Of a DNA stretch of 48,235 bases, positions 1 through 7,163 are shown piece by piece (position 1 is the first letter of the stretch; each line of letters starts with the position of its first letter). The notes under the pieces are model-generated. The model did no database searches, had not been told where the DNA came from, and saw only the letters and a program-made list of their open reading frames with translations. A program made the translations under genes and the position numbers. Where the stretch lies: assembly GCA_023150295.1 (NCBI GenBank), contig JAKLLE010000021.1, positions 1-48,235 of the forward strand, read 5' to 3'. Source of the DNA: Giesbergeria sp. (GTDB taxonomy: Bacteria; Pseudomonadota; Gammaproteobacteria; Burkholderiales; Burkholderiaceae_C).

Positions 1-115
1 ACTGCATGCCTTTGTCCAGCCAGATTGTCAGCGACCCTCGGGCTTTGAGCGCGGCGTTGTACTCTGCCCAGTTGGTGGTCTTGTAGCGGGCCTTGGAGCC
101 CTTCGGTTCACTCAT
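1..115 (-). CDS. IS5-family transposase, N-terminal fragment
   Basis: The reading frame starts with ATG at 115 and runs leftward off the window, giving about 38 residues beginning MSEPKGSKARYKTTNWAEYN. This is a typical N-terminus of IS5-group DDE transposases. The catalytic DDE residues lie outside the window. The first 31 residues match those encoded from 48143 at the right edge. The assignment to IS5 rests on this N-terminus and the inverted-repeat sequence. Confidence 0.8.
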   Translation of the reverse strand, partial: MSEPKGSKARYKTTNWAEYNAALKARGSLTIWLDKGMQ

Positions 116-161
116 GTCTCGAGGCTACCAGCTCAGCGGATTGGCTTTGTGCAACAAAGCC
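1..161 (-). mobile_element. IS5-family insertion sequence, partial (left edge)
   Basis: The 5' end of an insertion sequence runs off the left edge. Its outer terminus is the near-palindromic 19-mer at 143-161, which reads GGCTTTGTTGCACAAAGCC on the minus strand and resembles the GGCTTTGTTG ends of the IS903 group of IS5. The same terminus and the same transposase start recur at 48097-48235 in opposite orientation, with two mismatches over the shared 139 nt. No target duplication can be read because only one end is present. Confidence 0.85.
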
Positions 162-267
162 GGCATGCACCCCCCATCGGGGCAAGGCCCAGAACCACCG
201 CCCGGCAAACCCCTTGCCAGTGCGCAGCGCGATCCCTCTTTGGCCCCGAGCGCCGCAGTGTATGCCC
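162..267. other. Spacer between IS end and sorB
   Basis: About 106 bases separate the IS terminus from the sorB stop codon. I see no gene, tRNA or clear terminator. The bases next to position 161 should hold one half of the IS target duplication. Confidence 0.4.
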
Positions 268-630
268 TCAGCGAGGGGCGGACGCCGAAGCCGCCGCGCC
301 GGTAGCGTGCGCCACAAACGCTGCCAGCGCACGCATGTCCTGCTCGCTGATCTGGCCGTCAAAGGACGGCATCACGCCCAAGCCGTTGCGCACGGCCTGG
401 AGCACGCGCTCGGCGCTGGGCTTGAGTTCGTCCAGATCCGGCCCTACCTGGCCCGTCGATCCGGCCGCCGTGAGGGTATGACACACGGCGCAAGCTGGCT
501 GAACCGTGGAAAACAGGGCCTTGCCCCGCGCAAGCAACTGCGGATCCGCGCCCTGGGCCGTTCCCGCCAGGCTCAGCAGCAAAACCAACCCGCTGCTGGA
601 AAGTGCCCCACGGGGCCTGCGGCATCTCAT
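268..630 (-). CDS. sorB: SorB, cytochrome c subunit of sulfite dehydrogenase
   Basis: This 120-residue monoheme cytochrome c should take electrons from SorA in the periplasm and pass them to the respiratory chain. A signal peptide covers about residues 1-27 (hydrophobic LVLLLSLAGTAQG). The heme-binding motif CAVCH is at residues 47-51, and Met87 in GVMPSF is the likely sixth ligand. The ATG at 630 overlaps the sorA stop as ATGA, so the two subunits are probably translationally coupled. The open frame continues upstream inside sorA, but the overlap, the signal peptide and the usual size favour this start. The family call is firm; the SorB name rests on pairing with sorA. Confidence 0.88.
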   Translation of the reverse strand: MRCRRPRGALSSSGLVLLLSLAGTAQGADPQLLARGKALFSTVQPACAVCHTLTAAGSTGQVGPDLDELKPSAERVLQAVRNGLGVMPSFDGQISEQDMRALAAFVAHATGAAASASAPR

Positions 631-1841
631 GCCACCGTGACCGTAACGGCGTGGTCCAGCCAACTGTTGTTGTTGTACCCGCTGCTGTTTTCCACCCGCT
701 CCCTGGGTTGCGCGTTGCCCGCTGCATCCGTGGCGCGGCTGGCAAGCACATGGGTGCCCGCTGCAAGCTGAACAGGCAGCACAAACTGGCGCCAGGCAAA
801 ACGCCCCAGATCCGGCCCCACAAATTGAGCCTGCTGCCAACTCTTGCCGCCGTCTGTGGACACCTCCACCCCACGCACCTCGCGGGTGCCTGCAAAGGCC
901 ACGCCATGGATTTGTGTCCAGCCCGCACGCAGAGTGCCTTCCTCGGACAGGGGGCCATTGATCCAGGACTTCACCACCATCTCCCAGACGGAGGGCAGCC
1001 CAGGGTTACCCTTGGCTCCAGGCGGAACCATGCGGTAGCGGCTGGCCATGATCCGGGCGGTGGACTGTTCACGCGTGAGCGCAATGCGCTTGACGTACTT
1101 GACGTTGTTGACGCCCTGGTATCCCGGAACGATAAGGCGCAAAGGCCCACCATGCGCGAGCGACAGGGGCTCCCCGTTCATCTCCCAGGCCAGCAGCGCG
1201 TCCTCCAGTGCCTTGAGAGGCACCGAGCGCTCCACCAGCACCGTCAACGGGTCCACCCCTTCGGGCAGTTTCTCGCCACCGGTGCCGGTGAGGTAGGCCA
1301 TACCATCTTGCGCGCCGCCCAGTACATGGATCACGGTACGCAGAGGCACCCCGCTCCACAGCACACAACCGGCGGCGCCCACCTGCCAGGGGGTGCCACT
1401 GGGCTTGCTGGGGAAAAAGCCCCGGCCATTGCCGGAGCATTGCAGTACGGTGGCCACGGTTTCCACCCCCAGGGTCTTGAGATCGGCCACGGTGAGGGAG
1501 CGGGGGTTCTTCACCCCTTCAAACGCCACAGACCAGGCGTCGCGCTGGTCCAGAATGGAGGCATCCGGCGCAGGCAGGTTGTTGCGCACAAACAGGCGGT
1601 TGGTGGGCGTGATGACGCTGGTGCCATAGGCCGCGCGACGGGTCTCCACCGTGTTGCTGCTGTGCACGATCATGGCCTTGGGGTCTTTCCACCCGGCCAG
1701 CGAAGGCAGGGGCTTGGCTGCTGGCGCCGCAGCGCCCTGGGCCTGGGCATCCTGGCTCCAGCCTCCCAGACCCAAGGCGCCCAGACCTGCGGCACTGGCT
1801 GCCAGCATCTGACGGCGCTGCAATGTATTGGCTGGTTTCAC
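627..1841 (-). CDS. sorA: SorA, molybdenum sulfite dehydrogenase catalytic subunit
   Basis: This 404-residue protein is a sulfite oxidase-family molybdopterin enzyme that oxidises sulfite to sulfate in the periplasm. A Tat-type signal is visible (Arg9-Arg10 followed by a hydrophobic stretch to about residue 35), as expected for a cofactor-loaded exported enzyme. Cys135 in VLQCSGNGR is the molybdenum ligand. The Mo-pterin domain is followed by a C-terminal dimerisation domain (about residues 290-400, with STDGGKSW). The start is GTG at 1841, with AGGGAG five bases upstream. It is divergent from the binding protein-rhodanese gene, which suggests a shared sulfur theme. Confusion with YedY/MsrP is unlikely given the SorB partner. 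Confidence 0.92.
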   Translation of the reverse strand: MKPANTLQRRQMLAASAAGLGALGLGGWSQDAQAQGAAAPAAKPLPSLAGWKDPKAMIVHSSNTVETRRAAYGTSVITPTNRLFVRNNLPAPDASILDQRDAWSVAFEGVKNPRSLTVADLKTLGVETVATVLQCSGNGRGFFPSKPSGTPWQVGAAGCVLWSGVPLRTVIHVLGGAQDGMAYLTGTGGEKLPEGVDPLTVLVERSVPLKALEDALLAWEMNGEPLSLAHGGPLRLIVPGYQGVNNVKYVKRIALTREQSTARIMASRYRMVPPGAKGNPGLPSVWEMVVKSWINGPLSEEGTLRAGWTQIHGVAFAGTREVRGVEVSTDGGKSWQQAQFVGPDLGRFAWRQFVLPVQLAAGTHVLASRATDAAGNAQPRERVENSSGYNNNSWLDHAVTVTVA

Positions 1842-1996
1842 GATGACTCCCTCTGAATGGTGTATGGCAATACCCAGTGCCCGCCAGGCTAGGCGCCTTG
1901 CAGCGATGGGCTCGGATCAAACCCGGCCATTCTCAGTGCATGGCGGCGTGTTGCGAAGTCTTCTGATTGTCAGCAAATGTAAAAAGCTCGCAAAAG

Positions 1997-2015
1997 TCCG
2001 AAACAATTGTTCGGA
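1997..2015. promoter_or_regulatory. Inverted repeat in the sorA/rhodanese control region
   Basis: The 247-base divergent spacer holds TCCGAA (1997-2002) and TTCGGA (2010-2015) around a 7-base centre containing CAATTG. The arms match perfectly over 6 bases. Its place between two divergent genes suggests a regulator site. No regulator gene is adjacent, and I could not fit a convincing sigma-70 promoter. Confidence 0.4.
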
Positions 2016-2088
2016 GGCTCGTCGAGATGGGGCATATTAGACCGCCTGTGAAAGGCCCCCTCGTCATCCCATGCCGCAAAGGATCCCC

Positions 2089-3261
2089 ATGACCACCCCA
2101 CCTTTTGTGAAGTTCCCGCAGTGGCGCAAGGCCCTGGTGGCCTGCGGTCTGGGCTGGGCATGCTCCTGGAGTGCGGCAGAAATCACAGCCATCGTGGCGG
2201 TGGAGCCCACCGCCAAGAAGGCCGCGCACACCATCTTGCGCAGCACCATGGAGACCAGCCTGGGCAAGGCCGCCGGTCAGACCACCTCGGTCACCGTCAG
2301 CGACGACCTGGCCGACGTGATGCGTGCCACCCGCAGCGGCGGGTACGACGTCTTCATCGGCCCGGCGCAGGTGGCCGCCTCCGCCCTGGATCGGGGCTAC
2401 GAACTGGTGGGCGCCAACCACAAGTCGCAAAAATACGTGCTGGTTGCCGCACCCACGGCCACCGCCGTGGAGGCGCTCAAAGGCGGGCGACTGTACCTAC
2501 CCCAGCAGGACTCCATCTACACCTACATGGCCCGCGGTATGCTCAACGAAGCGGGCCTGTCGTTCAAAGACCTCAAACAGGTGCAGTACGAAAAATACCC
2601 CCAGGCCGGGCTCACGGCGCTGGTGCTGGGTTCCACCGACGCCACCGTGGTGCGCGAAGACGATTGGGCAGAGTGGTCTGCCGCCCAACCCAAGGCGGCC
2701 AAGGTGCTGGCGTCCAGCCAGCCCGTGCCCGGTGGGTTCACCGTGGTGGTCAAGAAAGAACTCCCGGCCGAACTGCGCAGCCGTGTGGCGCAGTGGTTCA
2801 CCAGCGCCAGCGAGCCCGCAGGCCTGGCCCCCGCCACATTGAAGCCGGAGGCGGCGCAGTACAAGCGGGTGGCCGAACTGGGTCTGTTCACCCCGGTGGC
2901 CCTACCCGGCGTGCAACGCGTGAACGCCAAGGAGGCCCAACAACTCCAGGGCCAGGGCGCGTTGCTGGTGGACACGCGCACCGAGAAGGAATTCCGTGCC
3001 AAGCGCATGAAAGGCGCCGTGTGGGCGCCCTACATCGAAAAGAGCCTGAAGGACGTGGCCTTTGACCCCGCCGCCGACGACTTCAGCGCCCTCGGCAAAC
3101 TGCCTGCCAAGCCCATGGTGTTTGCCTGCAACGGGGCCGAATGCTGGAAGTCCTACAAAGCCGCCAAGCACGCGGCCGCCAAGGGCCACAAGAATGTGTA
3201 CTGGCTGCGTGGTGGCCTGCCCGAGTGGGCTGCCGAGGGGCTCCCTACCGAAAAGGACTGA
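2089..3261 (+). CDS. PhnD-like periplasmic binding protein fused to a rhodanese domain
   Basis: The product is about 390 residues: a short signal peptide (to about residue 29, ending CSWSAAE), a PhnD/phosphonate-type binding fold (about residues 30-275) and a C-terminal rhodanese domain (about 285-385). The rhodanese part has VDTRTEKEFRAKRMKGAVWAP and the loop CNGAECWKS with Cys347 and Cys352. The binding half would hold a small anion and the rhodanese half would move sulfane sulfur, but the substrate is unknown. I chose ATG 2089 because AAAGGA lies 6 bases upstream; the ATG at 2071 has no close ribosome site. It is divergent from sorAB, so a role with sulfite or another sulfur compound is likely but inferred. 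Confidence 0.8.
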   Translation: MTTPPFVKFPQWRKALVACGLGWACSWSAAEITAIVAVEPTAKKAAHTILRSTMETSLGKAAGQTTSVTVSDDLADVMRATRSGGYDVFIGPAQVAASALDRGYELVGANHKSQKYVLVAAPTATAVEALKGGRLYLPQQDSIYTYMARGMLNEAGLSFKDLKQVQYEKYPQAGLTALVLGSTDATVVREDDWAEWSAAQPKAAKVLASSQPVPGGFTVVVKKELPAELRSRVAQWFTSASEPAGLAPATLKPEAAQYKRVAELGLFTPVALPGVQRVNAKEAQQLQGQGALLVDTRTEKEFRAKRMKGAVWAPYIEKSLKDVAFDPAADDFSALGKLPAKPMVFACNGAECWKSYKAAKHAAAKGHKNVYWLRGGLPEWAAEGLPTEKD

Positions 3262-3289
3262 GAGGCTGAGAGTCTTTTGCCCACGCCCA

Positions 3290-4588
3290 TCACTCGGGCG
3301 TGGTGCAGAACACCGTCAGCACGCCGGTGTAGCCATAGAGCTGGTTGCGCGCAATCTCGCCCGCAGCGAAGAAGCCCACCAGCGGCACGTCGCCCAGGGC
3401 ATGGCGCACGATCTGCAGCTCGGCGCCCGGCGCGCCAAAATGCGGGCCGCCCCGGCCTGAGCAGCTCACGTAAATGGCGCCTGCCACCTCGCGCTGGCGG
3501 CCTGGTGCCAGTGCGGGCGCAGCGCCTTTCCCAATGCGCGAACGCTGCATGCTGGCGGCTGAAGGTTCGGTTTCTTCGGGGGCCAGCTCCTCGCGGATTT
3601 CGGTGCAGATGCGCACCAGGTCGGCCCGCGCCGCTGCCGCATGGCGCTGGCAAAAGGCCAGTTGCATGCCGGGCTCCACCGCCTCGGCCAGGGCCACCCC
3701 CTGGCGTGCGCCATCCAGCCCGAGGATGTGCCGCACCCGCGTGTCGGTGCCGAAGTGCCCGGTGCGTCCGGCAGCGCCAGATGTGCCGGCATTGGCGTTG
3801 GTCAGCCCCGCCAGCGTGGACCGGATGCGGCGCACCGCCTCCTGCGGATCGTCCTGCAGCGAAACGTCCAGCGTTTGCAGCAGCGCGCCCAGGGCAGGCT
3901 GGCCGTCCAGTTCCAGCACCACATTGCCATCGGCGGCGGTGATGCGCTGCGTGGGCCCCACAGGCTGGCACCCCTGGGTCACGCGCGACACCAGCTCCAC
4001 CCCGGCCCCGAAGGCTACCCCCGAAAGACCGCCGCTGAACACCCCGCCCGCCGCGCCATGTCCGGCCAGATTGCCATTGCCCGCCACGGCAAACTGCACG
4101 CCCGCGCCACGGCTGGCACACACGCCCCCGAACAGGTAGCCCGTGCGGGTGCGTTGCGCCATTTCGTCAATCAGGCCGGGAAGGTCGGGCGTGTGGCCGT
4201 CGGCATGGACCAAGGCCGTGTGCGCTGCAAACGGGCCGCTGGCGCTGCGCGGCAAGGGCGCAACGCCGGAGAACACACGGTATTGGTCCGGCGGCAGGTC
4301 CAGCAGCATGACGGCCAGGGCAGGCTCGTCCAGGTACTCGGCGCCCGAGGCGCACACCCCTGCGCCCACGGTGCCGCTCCAGTCGGTCACTTCGGGCAGC
4401 GCGGCCGACAGCACGTCCAGCAGCGCCGCCGCCTCGGCGGCGTAGTGGTCGGTGATGTAGATCAGGCCCAGCGTGGGTGCCTGGGCATGGCCGGGCAAGG
4501 CCATTTGTGCACGCAGCTGTGCCAGGACCAGGGCCACGGCCATGCGCCACTGGGGGTGCGTGGCATGCGCGGTGGGAAATCGCTTCAT
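3290..4588 (-). CDS. FIST domain signal-transduction protein
   Basis: The 432-residue product has the two-part FIST architecture: FIST_N (about residues 35-230, with GTVGAGVCASG and GYLFGGVCASRG) and FIST_C (about 240-420, ending VGFFAAGEIARNQLYGYTGVLTVF). FIST domains are proposed to sense small ligands such as amino acids, upstream of kinases or cyclic-di-GMP enzymes. I see no signal peptide, so it is probably cytoplasmic. It converges with the rhodanese-fusion gene, 28 bases away, and sits 39 bases downstream of phaM on the same strand. The ligand and partner cannot be told from the sequence. Confidence 0.82.
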   Translation of the reverse strand: MKRFPTAHATHPQWRMAVALVLAQLRAQMALPGHAQAPTLGLIYITDHYAAEAAALLDVLSAALPEVTDWSGTVGAGVCASGAEYLDEPALAVMLLDLPPDQYRVFSGVAPLPRSASGPFAAHTALVHADGHTPDLPGLIDEMAQRTRTGYLFGGVCASRGAGVQFAVAGNGNLAGHGAAGGVFSGGLSGVAFGAGVELVSRVTQGCQPVGPTQRITAADGNVVLELDGQPALGALLQTLDVSLQDDPQEAVRRIRSTLAGLTNANAGTSGAAGRTGHFGTDTRVRHILGLDGARQGVALAEAVEPGMQLAFCQRHAAAARADLVRICTEIREELAPEETEPSAASMQRSRIGKGAAPALAPGRQREVAGAIYVSCSGRGGPHFGAPGAELQIVRHALGDVPLVGFFAAGEIARNQLYGYTGVLTVFCTTPE

Positions 4589-4627
4589 GGAGGTGCCTGC
4601 AGCGCCCGTGCAATCAGCGCGGCGCGG

Positions 4628-5446
4628 TCAACCCGACTTGCGCCCTGCCTTCTTGGCCGGTGCGCGCTTGGCCGGGGCCTTGCGAGCGGCGGCCTTGCCT
4701 GCGGGGGCTTTGGCAACCGTGCGGGGCGTTCCCTCGGCGGTGGAGGTCTTCGTGCGGCGCCCGCTTGCCGCCACGGATTGCATGCCCCGGGCGGCCATGC
4801 CGGTGGCGGTTTTCAAGGCTTCCTTGGCCAGGCCGGTCGCCATGTTGCGCGTGGTGTCCAGCGCAGTTTGTTTGGCAGCGTCCTTCATGGCATTGGCCGC
4901 AATCTGCTGGAACTGCTGCGTCAGCGCGCCCCACCACTGCATGGGGTCAATCAGGCCGGCGGTGGCATCGGCCTTGGCATGTGCCTTGGTCTTGGCTGCT
5001 TTGGGGGCTGGGGCGGCAGGTTCTTCGGGGGTGGCCATGTCGGCGACCCGGCTGGCAGCCCCCGAGACGGCCTGCGCCGCATGCGCCAGCGTGTCGCTGG
5101 CCTTGTGCACGCCCTCCATCACGGTGTCTGCCGTCTTGAGCTTGAAGGCGTTGGCCACATCACCCACGCTGAAATTCATGCCCTTGAGGGTGGCCAGCGT
5201 CATCTTCTGCACCTCCAGTGCCTGGATGGTGGCGGCCAGCGCACGCGAGTTCTGCTCCAGCCAGAACTGCACTGCCTTGAGTTCTTCGATGCGCTTTTCC
5301 AGTTCTTCCACGCTGATGGTGGGAGCCACCCAATGGGACAGGTTGGGCAACTGCGGAATGCTGTTGGAAGCACCCTTGGCCAGGTTCTGGAGGAATTCGA
5401 AACCCGGCACGTATTTGCCGAAACCGAGGGGGGATGAGTCGCTCAT
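4628..5446 (-). CDS. phaM: PhaM, polyhydroxybutyrate granule-associated protein
   Basis: This 272-residue protein matches the PhaM family described in Ralstonia eutropha, which activates PHB synthase PhaC1 and tethers PHB granules to DNA. Residues 1-110 form the conserved PhaM domain (KYVPGFEFLQNLAKG, VSVEELEKRIEELKAVQFWLEQN). Residues about 210-272 form a lysine/alanine/proline-rich tail with AAKP-like repeats (KAPAKRAPAKKAG), the histone H1-like DNA-binding part. GGAG lies upstream of ATG 5446. No phaC, phaA or phaB gene is in the window, so the granule role comes from the family. Confidence 0.85.
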   Translation of the reverse strand: MSDSSPLGFGKYVPGFEFLQNLAKGASNSIPQLPNLSHWVAPTISVEELEKRIEELKAVQFWLEQNSRALAATIQALEVQKMTLATLKGMNFSVGDVANAFKLKTADTVMEGVHKASDTLAHAAQAVSGAASRVADMATPEEPAAPAPKAAKTKAHAKADATAGLIDPMQWWGALTQQFQQIAANAMKDAAKQTALDTTRNMATGLAKEALKTATGMAARGMQSVAASGRRTKTSTAEGTPRTVAKAPAGKAAARKAPAKRAPAKKAGRKSG

Positions 5447-5582
5447 AGCCGCTCCAATGGATGGAAAGTCGAGGATACGAACAGCTTACCCCAACGCGGC
5501 CCCTGTGCGCCATGGGCACCACCCTGCCCTGCGCACCCGCCCTGTGCCTGCACGACAGGCCAGGGCCGGTGGCGCGGGAGGA

Positions 5583-6074
5583 TTACTTGTGCATTCCGTG
5601 GCTGCCATGGCCGCCCTGCATGGCGGGCATCTGCGCCTGCACAGGCACCTGCAGCTCCAGCTTGCTCTCGGCGCCCTGGGCGTTCTTGAACGTCAGCGTC
5701 ACCGGCACGGTGCTGCCCTTGGCCAGGGGCGCCTTCAGGTCCATCAGCATGACGTGGTAGCCGCCGGGCTTGAGTTCCACGGCCTGGCCTGCGGGCAGGT
5801 CCAGGCCGGTGATGGCGCGCATTTTCATCACGTCGCCTTCCATCTTCATTTCGTGCACCTCGGTCACACCGGCGGCGGGCGATGCCGCGCCCACCAGGCG
5901 CGTGGCTTCGTTGGCAGTCAGGCGCATGAAGGCGCCCGTGGCCTTTTGGCCTTGCACGCTGGCGCGCGCCCAGGCGCCGTCCACGGTAACGGGAGCTGCC
6001 GTCTGGGCCTGTGCCAAGCCTGCGGCCAGGGCGGCGGCGACGAGCAGGGAAGAAGTGATGCGGGGGAAGTTCAT
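5583..6074 (-). CDS. PCu(A)C-type periplasmic copper chaperone
   Basis: This 163-residue exported protein binds Cu(I) in the periplasm and helps load cytochrome oxidase. The signal peptide ends near residue 23 (LAQAQ). The full H(M)X10MX21HXM copper motif is present: His74, Met76, Met85, His107 and Met109. The extra C-terminal tail is rich in Met and His (MPAMQGGHGSHGMHK) and may add metal sites. The start at ATG 6074 is backed by GGAGA upstream; an in-frame TTG four codons earlier lies in the ribosome-site region and is unlikely. The DUF2946 gene lies upstream on the same strand, a pairing often seen with copper proteins. Confidence 0.9.
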   Translation of the reverse strand: MNFPRITSSLLVAAALAAGLAQAQTAAPVTVDGAWARASVQGQKATGAFMRLTANEATRLVGAASPAAGVTEVHEMKMEGDVMKMRAITGLDLPAGQAVELKPGGYHVMLMDLKAPLAKGSTVPVTLTFKNAQGAESKLELQVPVQAQMPAMQGGHGSHGMHK

Positions 6075-6124
6075 GGTGTTCTCCAAATCAGGGCAATGCC
6101 GTTCAGGCGTTCAAAAAATACAAG

Positions 6125-6182
6125 TCAAAACAGGTTCTAGCGCCCTATTCATAAGCGCAAGCAGCTATATTTTTTATAGCAA
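6125..6182 (+). repeat. R2 dispersed repeat, copy 1
   Basis: This copy lies between the DUF2946 gene and the copper chaperone gene. It shares the core ATAAGCGCAAG-AGCTAT...ATAGCA with copies at 36773-36829 and 13531-13590. Its right end contributes the last codon or two and the TAA stop of the DUF2946 gene. Confidence 0.75.
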
Positions 6183-6545
6183 ATCAGGGGGGGGCGCACG
6201 CGCCTGGGCCTGGTGCACCGTGCAGGAGGGGGCTGCGCGCTGCGGGCGGCTGGGCACCGGGCTGGGCAGGGCCTGCGCCGCCAGCACCGGCAGCGCCACC
6301 ACAGGCACCAGCCAGGGCTGGGGCGGGCACAGTGGGCAGTCCTGGGCATGCCCAGGCACAGGGGCGTCCGGCGCGTTGGGCAGGGGCAGTACGCGCTGCT
6401 GGCCGGGCTGTTGGGCCGAGCAAATCCGCTGCAGATCCCAGCCCGCCCCACTGGGCGAGCGGGCCAGCGCACCGGGCATCTGCACCACGGCCCAGCACGC
6501 CAGCCACAGGCCGGCAAACCAATGGCGGGAGCGCGTGGTCAGCAT
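6174..6545 (-). CDS. DUF2946 family protein
   Basis: This 123-residue protein begins with a signal peptide or membrane anchor (WFAGLWLACWAVVQMPGALA). It holds the CPLC motif typical of DUF2946 (DCPLCPPQ near residue 70), followed by a second hydrophobic segment (PWLVPVVALPVLAAQ). DUF2946 proteins are small, of unknown function, and often sit beside copper genes, as here. The TAA stop falls inside repeat R2, so the C-terminus may differ from that of relatives. ATG 6545 has no strong ribosome site, so the start is provisional. Confidence 0.65.
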   Translation of the reverse strand: MLTTRSRHWFAGLWLACWAVVQMPGALARSPSGAGWDLQRICSAQQPGQQRVLPLPNAPDAPVPGHAQDCPLCPPQPWLVPVVALPVLAAQALPSPVPSRPQRAAPSCTVHQAQARAPPPDLL

Positions 6546-6669
6546 CGGGGCATTGTAGGAGGCACGGGTGGCGACCGAAGGCAGGCACCCGGTTTTCTTG
6601 ACCACCATCAACCCAATGCGCCGGTGCCGGGCGCAAGATGAAACCACCCACACCACACGGTACAAGCCC

Positions 6670-7026
6670 ATGAACACAGAACAAGCCGCCCCCTTCCAAC
6701 AGCAACTGATCACCCTGCGCCGCCAGGTGCTGGAGCAACTCGCCGCCCAGCGCGGAGGCACGCTGGGGCGCGCCGATGCCGCAGCAGAGCACTTCGGCCA
6801 CCCCGAGGATTCGCGCGCGCAGGTCTACACCGAGCGCGACATCGAATTTGCTCTGGGCGAACACGAAACCGCCCACCTTGCGGCCATTGATGCGGCGCTG
6901 GAGCGCATCCAGGCCGGCAGCTACGGCGAATGCACCGACTGCGGCGCCGACATTGGCACGGCACGCCTGCATGCCGCCCCCGAGGCAGCGCGCTGCCTGG
7001 GCTGCCAGGAAAAGGCAGAGGAGTGA
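6670..7026 (+). CDS. DksA/TraR-family zinc-finger protein
   Basis: This 118-residue protein has a helical N-terminal part (about residues 8-30 and 55-80) and a C-terminal C4 zinc finger of the DksA/TraR type with Cys88, Cys91, Cys109 and Cys112 (GECTDCGADIG...CLGCQ). Relatives bind the RNA polymerase secondary channel. This protein is shorter than DksA (about 150) and resembles the short TraR/YbiI-like forms, so its effect on transcription is uncertain. I chose ATG 6670 because homology begins there. It is alone on its strand, convergent with recD. Confidence 0.8.
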   Translation: MNTEQAAPFQQQLITLRRQVLEQLAAQRGGTLGRADAAAEHFGHPEDSRAQVYTERDIEFALGEHETAHLAAIDAALERIQAGSYGECTDCGADIGTARLHAAPEAARCLGCQEKAEE

Positions 7027-7030
7027 AACT

Positions 7031-7116
7031 CCCCCCTGAGGCGCCTTCGGCGCCTTCCCCCCTCCCGGCGCGGCGGGGCGGCCCTTGCGCGGGAGCCCTG
7101 GCATGGGGCGCGCCAG
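7031..7116 (-). repeat. R1 dispersed 3'-end repeat, copy C
   Basis: The 55-base module at 7062-7116, read on the minus strand, matches copies at 39961-40015 and 41173-41227 (4 mismatches to the first). Next to it is a C-run-flanked hairpin, AGGCGCC-TTC-GGCGCCT (7039-7055), just after the dksA-like stop codon. The same hairpin frame follows oxyR, but with a different stem sequence that still pairs. Confidence 0.8.
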
Positions 7117-7163
7117 TTACATACGTTAGGGGTGCGGCGTTTGCGGAATGGATCAATGAGAGG

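Noticed and set aside
3153-4121. Open frames overlapping the FIST gene in other frames
   Set aside because: Arg/Gly/Ala-rich translations without motifs; the FIST frame explains the region.
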